Of a stretch of 33,082 nt of DNA, positions 1 through 8,100 are shown piece by piece (the first letter of the stretch is position 1; every line of letters starts with the position of its first letter). This stretch comes from Streptosporangiales bacterium. Lineage in GTDB: Bacteria > Actinomycetota > Actinomycetes > Streptosporangiales > Streptosporangiaceae. The notes under the pieces were generated by a model. It was not told where the DNA came from. It saw only the letters and a program-made list of their open reading frames with translations, and made no database searches. Both the position numbers and the translations under genes were made by a program. The stretch lies in assembly GCA_009784565.1 (NCBI GenBank), contig WRBL01000029.1, positions 1 to 33,082 of the forward strand. The letters are read 5' to 3'.

Positions 1-392
1 AGCTGACGCAGGACCGAGACGGATCCGCTGATGGCGATTGGGTCCTCGCCCGGCTCGTTCTTCAGCGCCGCCACGGACTCGACCAGGTCGCCCTTAAGCT
101 GCTCGGAGTTGCGCCAGGTGAACGTCAGCGGTGAGCGCGAGACGACGATCTTGCGCGCGTCGCCGATCGCCTTGGCCATCGGCGCGTCCGCCTCTCCCGC
201 CTCCTCGCGCCCGGGCCAGGCCCCGGCGAACGAGTCGTAGGTGACGCGGCCGAACAGCAGGGTGCCGGCGGTGCCGAGCTGTTCGGAGACGGCGGCGCCG
301 AGTTCCTCGCAGAAGTAGGGGAAGTGCCATGTCTGCGGCTCGCCGACGATGCCGTCGACGGAAGTGAACAGGCCCGCGCTGATCTTCTTCAT
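1..392 (-). CDS. Dihydrofolate reductase family protein (RibD C-terminal-like), partial
   Basis: The gene reads leftward from an ATG at 390-392 and runs off the left edge, so only about 130 N-terminal residues are present. The protein opens MKKISAGLFTSVDGIV and continues with GTAGTLLFGRVTYDSFAGAWP, then a KIVVSRSPLTFTW strand and an AISGSVSVLRQL segment. These match the nucleotide-binding fold of the RibD C-terminal/dihydrofolate-reductase-like family, in which an N-terminal SxDG motif and the LxGRxTY motif are typical. Members are presumed NADPH-dependent cytosolic reductases, but most have no known substrate. A purine-rich GAAGGAA lies roughly 10 bases before the ATG. It should not be called folA: stand-alone actinobacterial members of this family are usually distinct from true DHFR. 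The family call is firm and the substrate unknown. Confidence 0.8.
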   Translation of the reverse strand, partial: MKKISAGLFTSVDGIVGEPQTWHFPYFCEELGAAVSEQLGTAGTLLFGRVTYDSFAGAWPGREEAGEADAPMAKAIGDARKIVVSRSPLTFTWRNSEQLKGDLVESVAALKNEPGEDPIAISGSVSVLRQ

Positions 393-513
393 GATGGTTC
401 GTTCCTTCGCCGAATACGCTCCGAGCGGGCCGGTCCCGCGTCCCGTCACTACAGACGGGCCACCCGGCGCGAACTCATCGGCCCGCAGGGAAGCGACCAC
501 TGCGCGGGCGCAT

Positions 514-825
514 GGCTAGGACAGGCGCGTTCGCTCGTCAACGTGCCGGTTCGGGAGTGCCGGGGTTCGCGTCGCCGTAGGCGATGCTCAGGGTGCCGAA
601 ACGGTAGCGCCACTGGTCCTCGTCGGCGAAACGGTAGTTGACTTGCCACTGGGCCCATTCGCCGCGCTTCAGCGCGATCGCTTCCGGGCGGAATCCTCGC
701 TCGGGTCTGCCGTACGAGTTGATCACCAACCGGACCCGAAGCAGACCGTCGGCTTCTTCCAGCACGACACCGTCCTGGCCCGGCGGTGCGTATTCCAGCG
801 ACTCCGTCGGCTCGAAGTCCGAGAG
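514..825 (-). pseudogene. Decayed tandem copy of the small unknown gene at 1042-1374
   Basis: Read leftward, this stretch encodes DFEPTESLEYAPPGQDG followed by KRGEWAQWQVNYRF, WRYRFGTLSIAYGDANP. It is clearly paralogous to the protein at 1042-1374 (DFEPAESLEYALPDKT, ARGEWMQWQINYRF, YRFDTLNIAYGDAKP), and the two are also similar at DNA level. Two lesions are visible. First, homology extends upstream of the only in-frame start candidate (GTG at 763-765), and the position matching the paralogue's ATG carries no start codon. Second, about 14 bases are missing near 563 relative to the paralogue. This shifts the frame, so translation stops at 538, while the ancestral tail LPNRHVDERTRLS and its TAG (514-516) survive in another frame. 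It is most likely a non-functional remnant of a tandem duplication. Confidence 0.7.
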
Positions 826-1000
826 CGGCTGAGCCTGGATCCGGCGGCGGCTCGGGGTGGTCGGCGCGTCTCGCTGTTCTCAGTGGCCCCATCCGCCCCA
901 AGATCAAACTAATGAGTGACTTTGCTGCACGCCCAGTGCGCTGGATCGACTCATTGTGTGCGCGAGATTCACGCGGAGCCCGCCCGCATGGCTGGACTCA

Positions 1001-1030
1001 GCTGGAAGCGACTGGAAGCGACTGGAAGCG
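1001..1030. repeat. Three tandem copies of a 10-bp unit
   Basis: Three consecutive 10-mers, GCTGGAAGCG, ACTGGAAGCG and ACTGGAAGCG, sit between the decayed copy and the intact copy of the duplicated small gene, 11 bases beyond the intact copy's stop codon. Ten bases is close to one helical turn. It may simply be a replication-slippage scar associated with the duplication. Confidence 0.8.
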
Positions 1031-1041
1031 GGGGCATGCCG

Positions 1042-1374
1042 CTAAAACAGGCGCGCTCGTTCGTCGACGTGCCGGTTCGGGAGGCCCGTGGTGAAGGTGT
1101 CGGGCTTCGCGTCGCCGTAGGCGATGTTCAGGGTGTCGAAACGGTAGATCCATTCGGTGCTGTAGCCGCTGAAGCGGTAGTTGATCTGCCACTGCATCCA
1201 CTCGCCGCGCGCGAGCCAGATCGCCGGCGGGCGGTGCTTCCGCTGGGGAAGCCCGCTGGCGGCTTCGAGCTGGACCCGGAGCTTGCCGTCCGCCTCTTTC
1301 AGCCGGACGATCGTCTTGTCCGGCAGGGCGTATTCCAGCGACTCGGCTGGCTCGAAGTCATCGCGTTCGTCCAT
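1042..1374 (-). CDS. Small protein of unknown function, intact member of a tandem pair
   Basis: A protein of 110 residues when started at the ATG 1372-1374 (MDERDDFEPAESLEY). I do not recognise the family. It is acidic at the N-terminus and rich in aromatic and charged residues further on (RGEWMQWQINYRFSGY, WIYRFDTLNIAYGD), ending NRHVDERARLF. It lacks a signal peptide or membrane segment, so it is probably a soluble beta-rich cytoplasmic protein. The frame stays open upstream to a GTG at 1510-1512, which would add 46 residues (EVIAQLVRTEWTKQSRGG and on). I prefer the ATG because homology with the decayed copy at 514-825 begins just after it, but neither start has a convincing Shine-Dalgarno sequence. 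It follows the unknown gene at 1553-1897 on the same strand and may be co-transcribed with it. Confidence 0.6.
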   Translation of the reverse strand: MDERDDFEPAESLEYALPDKTIVRLKEADGKLRVQLEAASGLPQRKHRPPAIWLARGEWMQWQINYRFSGYSTEWIYRFDTLNIAYGDAKPDTFTTGLPNRHVDERARLF

Positions 1375-1552
1375 GACGACGGTGTGGGTCAGGGGCGGGT
1401 GCACCGAGGGAAGCAGGAAAGCCGTCGGTACCGCGTTCCGGCGGGCCGCGCCCGTTCCTCCGCGTGACTGCTTCGTCCACTCCGTGCGCACCAGTTGCGC
1501 GATGACCTCCACGTGGCCATTGTGGTCGGGCAGACCGGAGAAGGCCAGCGCT

Positions 1553-1897
1553 TCAGGGCTCGGCGGGTGGCCAGCAGAACAGGCCGGTAGGCGACGACGT
1601 CGCCTTGGCCGCGAGCCCGGCGTCGAACAGGCCTCTGCGGACCAGCGCGTCCAGCAACTGTGTCCCGCCGGTGGCCTCGACCGGGATTACCCAGCTTTCG
1701 GGCCGGAGACTGGTGAAAACATAGAGGCAGTCCGATATCCCCGGCTCGGCCTCGACGCAGACCCGGATCACCGAATCCCATCGGATGCTGTCCCGCCACG
1801 ACTCCTGCCCGGGCGCGCTCACCGAGAGGTAGACGGACTGGTCGTCGGTCGTCACGACGAACCAGTCAATCGAGCCGCGGTTGGTCACGCCGAACAT
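1553..1897 (-). CDS. Small conserved-looking hypothetical protein
   Basis: A protein of 114 residues starting at ATG 1895-1897; a GTG three codons in (1886-1888) is the alternative. The sequence contains SIDWFVVTTDDQSVYLSVS, WRDSIRWDSVIRVCVEAEP, DCLYVFTSLRPESWVIPVEA, and a C-terminal GGTQLLDALVRRGLFDAGLA segment ending FCWPPAEP. The alternating hydrophobic strands and final helix look like a folded globular domain, not a spurious frame. I do not recognise a named family and propose no function. It has no signal peptide or membrane segment. The next gene on the strand (1042-1374) starts 178 bases beyond its stop, so a two-gene unit is possible. No clear ribosome-binding site is visible upstream of the ATG. 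Confidence 0.6.
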   Translation of the reverse strand: MFGVTNRGSIDWFVVTTDDQSVYLSVSAPGQESWRDSIRWDSVIRVCVEAEPGISDCLYVFTSLRPESWVIPVEATGGTQLLDALVRRGLFDAGLAAKATSSPTGLFCWPPAEP

Positions 1898-1955
1898 GAT
1901 TGTGCTACAGCAGTCACACAGGCAATGGCCCGAAATGATGATTTGCGGGGGATCG

Positions 1956-2110
1956 TCAGCCCGTGGCGTGCAGGGCGTCGAGGACGGCCGTGATCTGCGG
2001 GTCGTTCAGCGCCTGCGGCCATCCGCCGTCACCGTTGTCGTCCAGCCAGGCGCGCGTCATGTAGACGAGCAGCAGGTCCAGGAGCCGCGGGACCGCTAGA
2101 GAACGGTGCG
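1956..2110 (-). pseudogene. Fragment of an AraC-type regulator (cupin-domain end only)
   Basis: Read leftward to a TGA at 1956-1958, the frame gives VPRLLDLLLVYMTRAWL, DDNGDGGWPQALNDP, QITAVLDALHATG. This strongly resembles the helical end of the N-terminal AraC-binding (cupin_6-like) domain of actinobacterial AraC regulators, just before the DNA-binding domain. Nothing resembling the double helix-turn-helix follows the stop. Upstream the frame has no cupin sequence and no convincing start codon. It is therefore read as a degraded fragment left beside the nar locus. The match rests on pattern memory of the family, so confidence is moderate. Confidence 0.5.
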
Positions 2111-2158
2111 GGTGACATGGGGTCCGGCGATGGTAGCCAGCGCGTCATCGAGTCCGAT

Positions 2159-2186
2159 GCTGGCCGTGGCCACGGCCACGGCCAGC
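2159..2186 (-). terminator. Strong hairpin downstream of narI, probable end of the nar operon transcript
   Basis: A perfect inverted repeat: an 11-bp stem (GCTGGCCGTGG against CCACGGCCAGC) with a 6-base loop, 27 bases beyond the narI stop codon. It has no run of T after it, as is common for actinobacterial terminators. Its position directly after the last gene of the operon supports a role in termination or mRNA stabilisation. Confidence 0.6.
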
Positions 2187-2213
2187 GTCGTGGGTGCGGG
2201 CGCGGGCGCGGGG

Positions 2214-2948
2214 TCAGTAAGGGACGCCGATGCGGCGCCAGCGGCGGCCGCTGGTGCCGGGTTCGGCGGGACGGGTCGTCACGCGGGAGCGGTAGACGAC
2301 GTAGGGGCGCCACAGGTACCACAGCGGCGCCGACCAGGCGTGGACCAGGCGGGAGAACGGCCACAGCGCCCAGATCAGCCAGGCCGCCGTGGCGTGGACC
2401 TGGTAGATCACCGGCGCGGCGGAGATGGCCGCGGTGGAAGGATGCAGCGAGAACAGGCCGCGGAACCACGGGGCCACGCTGGCCCGGTAGTCGTAGCCGT
2501 GCCCGAACAGGTTCACGAAGATCGTCGGGACGACCCCGGTGATGATCACGACGAGGAGCAGGATCAGCGCGGCGTAGTCCACCGTCGAGGTCGTGGCCCG
2601 GACGCGGGGCACGAACAGCCGCCGTGTCGCCAGGATCAGCACGCCGCCGATGACCAGCACGGCGGCGAGGGTCCCGGCGCTGGCCGAGAACCAGCGGTAC
2701 ACGGTCTCGGGGATGCCGATGGCGGCGGTCCACCGTTCCGGGATGAGCACGCCGATCACGTGCCCGCCGATCGCGGCGAACGTCCCGTAGTGGAACAGCG
2801 GCCCGCCCCACTTCAGCAGCTTCCGTTCCTGCAGCTGGGTGGAGCGGGTCGTCCAGCCGAACTGGTCGTACCTCCACCGCCACACGTGCCCCACGATGAA
2901 CACGGCCAGCGCGATGTACGGCAGGATCACCCACCAGAAAAGGTTCAC
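2214..2948 (-). CDS. narI: Respiratory nitrate reductase gamma subunit, membrane cytochrome b
   Basis: NarI anchors NarGH to the cytoplasmic face of the membrane, oxidises quinol and passes electrons through two b-type haems to NarH. The protein is 244 residues, starting at GTG 2946-2948 (MNLFWWVILPYIALAVFIVGH). It has about five hydrophobic membrane segments. The four haem-ligand histidines are in place: H53 and H63 (LFHYGTFAAIGGHVIG) and H185 and H203 (YQVHATAAW, RLVHAWSAP), equivalent to E. coli H56, H66, H187 and H205. The start overlaps the narJ stop (GTGA), which suggests translational coupling. The short basic C-terminal tail (GRRWRRIGVPY) should be cytoplasmic. It is the last gene of narGHJI, and a strong hairpin follows. 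Confidence 0.95.
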   Translation of the reverse strand: MNLFWWVILPYIALAVFIVGHVWRWRYDQFGWTTRSTQLQERKLLKWGGPLFHYGTFAAIGGHVIGVLIPERWTAAIGIPETVYRWFSASAGTLAAVLVIGGVLILATRRLFVPRVRATTSTVDYAALILLLVVIITGVVPTIFVNLFGHGYDYRASVAPWFRGLFSLHPSTAAISAAPVIYQVHATAAWLIWALWPFSRLVHAWSAPLWYLWRPYVVYRSRVTTRPAEPGTSGRRWRRIGVPY

Positions 2949-3604
2949 CGGGATGCCCCCAGGCTGTGCTGGCCCGGGGGGACGACTCCCCGGAACCCCC
3001 CGAGATAATCCGGCGGGGCGAACGGCTCCAGCCCCACGTCCTCGGCCGGCGGCCCGGTCTCCGTCAGCCGCTCGATCACCGCCTTGTCCGGCCGCCGCAG
3101 CTTCGGCAGGCAGGCGCAGACTCCCTCGATCACCCACTCGTACGGTGACGCCGTCTCGCGCAGCGCCCGCAGCAGCAGTTCCAGGTCGGCCCGGTGCTCG
3201 CGCAGCAGCTTCACCCCGCGCGGGTCGGCGGCCGCGAAGTCCAGCACCATCGGCAGGTAGTCCGGCAGTTCCCGCTCGAACGGCATCAGCCCGGCGGCGC
3301 GGTAGGCCGCCTTGAACCGCACCATTGCCATGCCGCGCTTGCGGGTGTCCCCGTACCGGTAGTAGGTCAGGTACAGCGCGCACCGGCGCTTCAGGTCGAA
3401 CGTCTCCACGTAGTGCCGGGCGACCTCGTCCGGCGGGGTCTGCTCCATCCACTCCAGGAACAGGCCGAACGGGTCCCTGGCTTCCGCGTCGCACCCGCTG
3501 GCGGCGTCCTTGAGGAGACTGAGCCCGTCGAAGAGCGCCACGGTCGGGTACTGCAGCAGCACCGACGCGATCTTGAACGGGTCGACGGAAACCTTGGCAG
3601 TCAT
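2945..3604 (-). CDS. narJ: Nitrate reductase molybdenum cofactor assembly chaperone
   Basis: NarJ is a cytoplasmic chaperone of the TorD/NarJ family that binds NarG while the molybdenum cofactor and the proximal iron-sulfur cluster are inserted; it is not part of the finished enzyme. The protein is 219 residues, starts at ATG 3602-3604 (MTAKVSVDPFKIASVLLQYP) and is mostly helical. It carries the family's DLKRRCALYLTYYRYGDTRKRG stretch (residues about 69-90), found in NarJ proteins. Its start overlaps the narH stop (ATGA), and its own stop overlaps the narI start. The C-terminus ends with a glycine/proline-rich tail, FRGVVPPGQHSLGASR. Identification is secure from sequence and position. Confidence 0.93.
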   Translation of the reverse strand: MTAKVSVDPFKIASVLLQYPTVALFDGLSLLKDAASGCDAEARDPFGLFLEWMEQTPPDEVARHYVETFDLKRRCALYLTYYRYGDTRKRGMAMVRFKAAYRAAGLMPFERELPDYLPMVLDFAAADPRGVKLLREHRADLELLLRALRETASPYEWVIEGVCACLPKLRRPDKAVIERLTETGPPAEDVGLEPFAPPDYLGGFRGVVPPGQHSLGASR

Positions 3605-5145
3605 GCGTCCCTCCGTGCGGGATCGTCGGTCGGCTGCGGGTCACGCGGCGCCGGGACGGCCGGGGACAGGTCCAGGTGCAGGCGCCCGTCGTCGTCCCGG
3701 ACCGGTCCGGACGCCGGCTGCGGGAAATTGTCGTCCGGTCCGCCCGGCTGGGCGCAGAACAGCTGCTCGTGCTGGGCCATCAGCGTCCCCGCCTCCTCCG
3801 CGTGCGCGGGCGGCACCACGTACCGGTCGGAGTACTTGGCGATGGCCAGCAGCCGGTACAGGTCCTCGAGGTCGTCATCGGACACGGCGTCCTCGTCCAG
3901 CTGGACCGAGCGCATGTGGGTGCGGATCGCGGCCAGGCGGTGCAGCGCCCGCCGCACCGGTTCCGGGTCCCCGGCGGTGAACAGGTTCGCCAGGTAGCCG
4001 ATCGGGATGCGCAGCGCCTCGATCGCGCCGAAGAGCCCGGTGTCCCGTTCGGCCGCGACGTCCGCGACCGGGGACAGCGGCGGGATGTACCAGACCATCG
4101 GCAGCGTCCGGTACTCCGGGTGCAGCGGCAGCGCGACCCGGTGCCGGGCCGCCAGGGCGTAGACGGGAGAGCGGCGGGCCGCGTCGATCCACTCGGCCGG
4201 GATCCCGCTCGCGGCCGCCTCGGCCCGCACCTCCGGATCCTCGGGGTCGAGGAACACCTCCAGCTGCGCGCCGTACAGGTCCTTCTCGTCCGCGGTGGCG
4301 GCGGCGCCGAGGACCTTGTCGGCGTCGTACAGCATGAGCCCGAGATAGCGCAGCCGCCCCACGCAGGTCTCCGAGCAGATCGTCGGCTGTCCCGCCTCGA
4401 TGCGCGGGAAGCACAGCGTGCACTTCTCGGCCTTGCCGGTCCGGTGATTGAAGTACACCTTCTTGTACGGGCAGCCGGACACGCACATCCGCCAGCCCCG
4501 GCACCGGTCCTGGTCGACGAGGACGATGCCGTCCTCGTCCCGCTTGTACATGGCGCCCGACGGGCAGGACGCGACGCAGGACGGGTTGAGGCAGTGCTCG
4601 CAGATCCGCGGCAGGTAGAACATGAACGCCTGCTCGTAGGTCAGCCGCACCTGCTCCTCGAGCCCGGCGAAGTTCGGGTCGTCGGCGGCCCGTTCCGGCG
4701 CCCCGGCCAGGTCGTCCTCCCAGTTCGCGCCCCAGCCGGGAGTCATGTCCTTCCCGGTCAGCGCCGAGATCGAGTGCGCGGACGGGTTCTGCTTCCCGGC
4801 GGGAGCGTCGGTCAGCGTCTGGTAGTCATACGTCCACGGGGCGCCGTAGTCGTCGATCGCGGGCAGATCGGGGTTCCAGAACAGGGTGGCCAGCTTCTTC
4901 AGCCGCCCGCCGGCCCGGGGCTTGAGCCGTCCCTTCGAGTCCAGGGCCCAGCCGCCGTGCCACTGGTCCTGGTCCTCGTACCGTTTCGGGTAGCCGACGC
5001 CGGGCTTGGTCTCGACGTTGTTGAAGTACACGTACTCGGTGCCGGGCCGGTTCGTCCAGACCTGCTTGCACGTCACCGAGCAGGTGTGGCAGCCGATGCA
5101 CTTATCCAGGTTCATCACCATCGCCACTTGCGCCTTCACGCGCAT
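3601..5145 (-). CDS. narH: Respiratory nitrate reductase beta subunit, iron-sulfur electron carrier
   Basis: NarH carries electrons from the NarI haems to NarG through one [3Fe-4S] and three [4Fe-4S] clusters. The protein is 514 residues. Four cysteine groups are visible: C16/C19/C22/C26 (CIGCHTCSVTC), C182/C185/C190/C194 (CEHCLNPSCVASC), C215/C221/C225 with W218 (CRGWRMCVSGC), and C242/C245/C257/C261. The tryptophan replacing a cysteine in the third group is the normal hallmark of the [3Fe-4S] site in NarH. The sequence is close to the mycobacterial NarH pattern (MVMNLDKCIGCHTCSVTCKQ). The start codon overlaps the narG stop (TAATG on the coding strand), so the two subunits should be translated in step. 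The C-terminal 50 residues are proline- and aspartate-rich. Confidence 0.96.
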   Translation of the reverse strand: MRVKAQVAMVMNLDKCIGCHTCSVTCKQVWTNRPGTEYVYFNNVETKPGVGYPKRYEDQDQWHGGWALDSKGRLKPRAGGRLKKLATLFWNPDLPAIDDYGAPWTYDYQTLTDAPAGKQNPSAHSISALTGKDMTPGWGANWEDDLAGAPERAADDPNFAGLEEQVRLTYEQAFMFYLPRICEHCLNPSCVASCPSGAMYKRDEDGIVLVDQDRCRGWRMCVSGCPYKKVYFNHRTGKAEKCTLCFPRIEAGQPTICSETCVGRLRYLGLMLYDADKVLGAAATADEKDLYGAQLEVFLDPEDPEVRAEAAASGIPAEWIDAARRSPVYALAARHRVALPLHPEYRTLPMVWYIPPLSPVADVAAERDTGLFGAIEALRIPIGYLANLFTAGDPEPVRRALHRLAAIRTHMRSVQLDEDAVSDDDLEDLYRLLAIAKYSDRYVVPPAHAEEAGTLMAQHEQLFCAQPGGPDDNFPQPASGPVRDDDGRLHLDLSPAVPAPRDPQPTDDPARRDA

Positions 5146-8100
5146 TAGAACTCAACCTCCTGCGAGCGCCGCCGGATGACGGCGATCTCGTCGCGCTGGT
5201 TGCCGGTGGGACCGTAGTAGTTGAAGGCGTAGGAGAACTGGGCGTAGCCGCCGATCAGGTGGGACGGCTTGATCACCACGCGGGTCAGGGAGTTGTCGCC
5301 GCCGCCGTGCCAGCCGCTGACCTCCGACTTCGGGGTCATCAGGTGCCGGTCTTTAGCGTGGTACATGTACACGGTGCCGCGCGGCATCTTGTGGGAGACG
5401 ACGGCCCGGCAGGCGATGACGCCGTTGCGGTTGACGGCCTCGATCCAGTCGTTGTCGCTGACCCCGATGGTCTCGGCGTCGGCCGGCGACATCCAGATCA
5501 CCGGGCCGCCGCGGAACAGCCGCAGCATGTGCAGGTTGTCGGCGTACTCGGAGTGGATCGACCATTTCGAGTGCGGGGTCAGGTACCGGACGGTGACCTC
5601 GGGCTGGCCGTCGTTGAGCCCCTGGTCGCCCATGTGCCGCCGGTAGTCCAGCGGCGGCCGGTAGGCCGGCAGCGCCTCGCCGAGCTCGTGGATCCAGTCG
5701 TGGTCGAGGAAGAAGTGCATCCGGCCGGTCAGGGTGTGCCACGGCTTCTTGCGCTCCACGTTCACCGTGAACGGCGAGTACCGCCGCCCGCCGGTCTCGC
5801 TCCCCGACCATTCGGGGGACGTGATGACGGCCCGGGGCTGGACCTGGGTGTCGGCGAAGGTGATGTGGTCCCCGGCCCGTTCGACGGCCAGGTCCGCGAG
5901 CGGGACGCCGGTGCGTTTCTCCAGCTCCCACCAGCCCTGCAGCGCCACCTTCCCGTTGGTGGTGCCGGACAGGGCGAGGATCGCCTCGGCCACGTGGGTG
6001 TCCCGCGCCAGCGACGGCTGCCCGTCGGCGACCCCGCCCCGGATGGTGCCGTTGGCCCGGCGCAGGTACTCCACGGCCGCGGCCGGCTTCCAGTTGACGC
6101 CCTTCACCGCGGTTCCGAGTTTCTCCGTCAGCGGGCCGAGGGCGGCCATCTTCGCCGCCACCGCCGGGTAGTCCCGCTCGACGGTCACCAGCTTCGGCAT
6201 GGTGACGCCCGGAACCGGCTCGCACTCGCCGGCGGCCCAGTCCCGGACCACGCCGCCGGGCTGCGCCAGCTCGTCCGGGGTGTCGTGCATGAGCGGGACG
6301 CCGACGATGTCGGTGCGCTTGCCCAGGTGCGTCGCGGCCAGCCGGGAGAAGTCCCGGGCGATCGAGCCGAACGCGTCGAAGTCGGTCCGGGTCTCCCAGG
6401 GCGGGGCGATCGCCGGGTTGAACGAGTGGACGAACGGGTGCATGTCCGTCGAGGACAGGTCATGCTTCTCGTACCAGGTCGCGGCGGGCAGCACCACGTC
6501 GGCGTAGGTGCAGGTGGACGTCATCCGGAAGTCGATCGCGGTGAGCAGGTCCAGCTTCCCGCGCGGTGCCTCGTCCCGCCAGTTCAGGTCCGGGGACTCC
6601 TCCGCGCGGACCGCGTCGTCGGCGCCGATCAGGTGCCGCATGAAGTACTCCATGCCCTTCCCGGACGACCCCAGCAGGTTGGCCCGCCACACGGTCATGA
6701 CCCGGGGCCAGTTAGCCGGGTCATCCGGCTCGTCGGCCGCGAACGTCAGCCGTCCCGCCCGGAGTTCGGAAGCCACGTAGTCCGGGGGTGTAAGGCCGGC
6801 CCGTTCGGCCTCATCCGAGAGGTCGAGGGGGTTCCGGCCGAACCCGGGATGGGACGGCGACCAGCCCAGCCGGGCCGCCTTCGACACGCAGTCGGCGAAG
6901 CTCTGGTCCGCGAAGCGGCCGGCCCCCAGCGGGCTGGCCAGCTCGCCGGGACCGAACGTCTCGTACCGCCACTGGTCGGTGTGCAGGTAGAAGAACGAGG
7001 TGGCGGCCATGTGCCGGGGCGGCCGGGTCCAGTCCAGGGCGAAGCCGACCTGCTGGAAGCCGGCCAGCGGGCGGACCTTCTCCTGCCCCACGTAGTGGGC
7101 CCAGCCGCCGCCGTTCACCCCCTGGCAGCCGCACAGCATGATCAGGGTGAAGAACGTCCGGTACACCTGGTCGGAGTGGTACCAGTGGTTGGTGCCCGCC
7201 CCCATCGCGATCATCGACCGGCCGCCGGTCTGCTCGGCGTTGCGGGCGAACTCGCGGGCCACCCGGGCCGCGGCCACCGCCGGGACACCGGTGATGGGCT
7301 CCTGCCAGGCCGGGGTCCCGTACCCGTCGTCCCAGTCCCCGGGCAGCCCGTCCCGCGCCACCGAGTACTGGGCCAGCAGCAGGTCGAAGACCGTGGTGAC
7401 CAGCTGGCCGTCCACGTGGATCGCCGGGACGCCCCGGCGGACGCTGGAGCCGCCCTCGGTCGGGCCCTGGTCGAAGCGCGGGAGATCGATCTCCACCGAC
7501 TCGGCGTGCCGGCCGTGCAGGCTGAGGACCGGGTCGATGCCCTTCAGGTCCAGGTTCCACTTGCCCAGGCCGGCCTGGCTGAACCGGTCGCCGAGAGTGC
7601 CGTTGGGCGTGACGAGCTTCCCGGTGGCGTTATCGAGGAGGACGGGCCGGTGCGGCTCCCCCTCCTGGGTGAGGAACCGGCCCGGGACGTAGCGGTCGCC
7701 GCGCTCGGTCAGGGTGACCAGGAACGGGGCGTCGGTGTAGGTCTTCACGTAGTTCTCGAAGTACGGAACCCGCCGGTCGCGGAAGAACTCCGTCAGGACC
7801 ACGTGCCCCATCGACATGGCCAGGGCGCCGTCGGTGCCGGGCGCGGCGGGCAGCCAGTCGTCGGCGAACTTCACGTGGTCGGCGTAGTCGGGGGAGACGA
7901 CCACGACCTTGGTCCCCTTGTACCGGGCCTCGGTCATGAAATGGGCGTCCGGGGTACGGGTGACCGGCAGGTTCGTGCCCCAGACCAGGAGGTAGGCCGA
8001 GTTCCACCAGTCGCCGGACTCCGGCACGTCCGTCTGGTCGCCGAACACCTGCGGGGAGGCGATCGGCATGTCCGCGTACCAGTCGTAGAACGACAGGATC

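Noticed and set aside
449-907. Longer alternative minus-strand frame over the decayed copy
   Set aside because: Only the frame with the RGEWAQWQVNYRF pattern matches the paralogue; this frame is Arg/Pro-rich and matches nothing.
1181-1993. Open plus-strand frame across the small unknown genes
   Set aside because: Its composition is typical of noncoding frames. The minus-strand readings show paralogy between two copies, which fixes the coding strand.
2029-2934. Minus-strand frame overlapping narI and the AraC remnant
   Set aside because: It is His/Arg/Pro-rich; narI in another frame has all haem ligands and membrane helices.
3676-5148. Long plus-strand open frame opposite narH
   Set aside because: It is an antisense shadow; the minus strand has all NarH cysteine groups.
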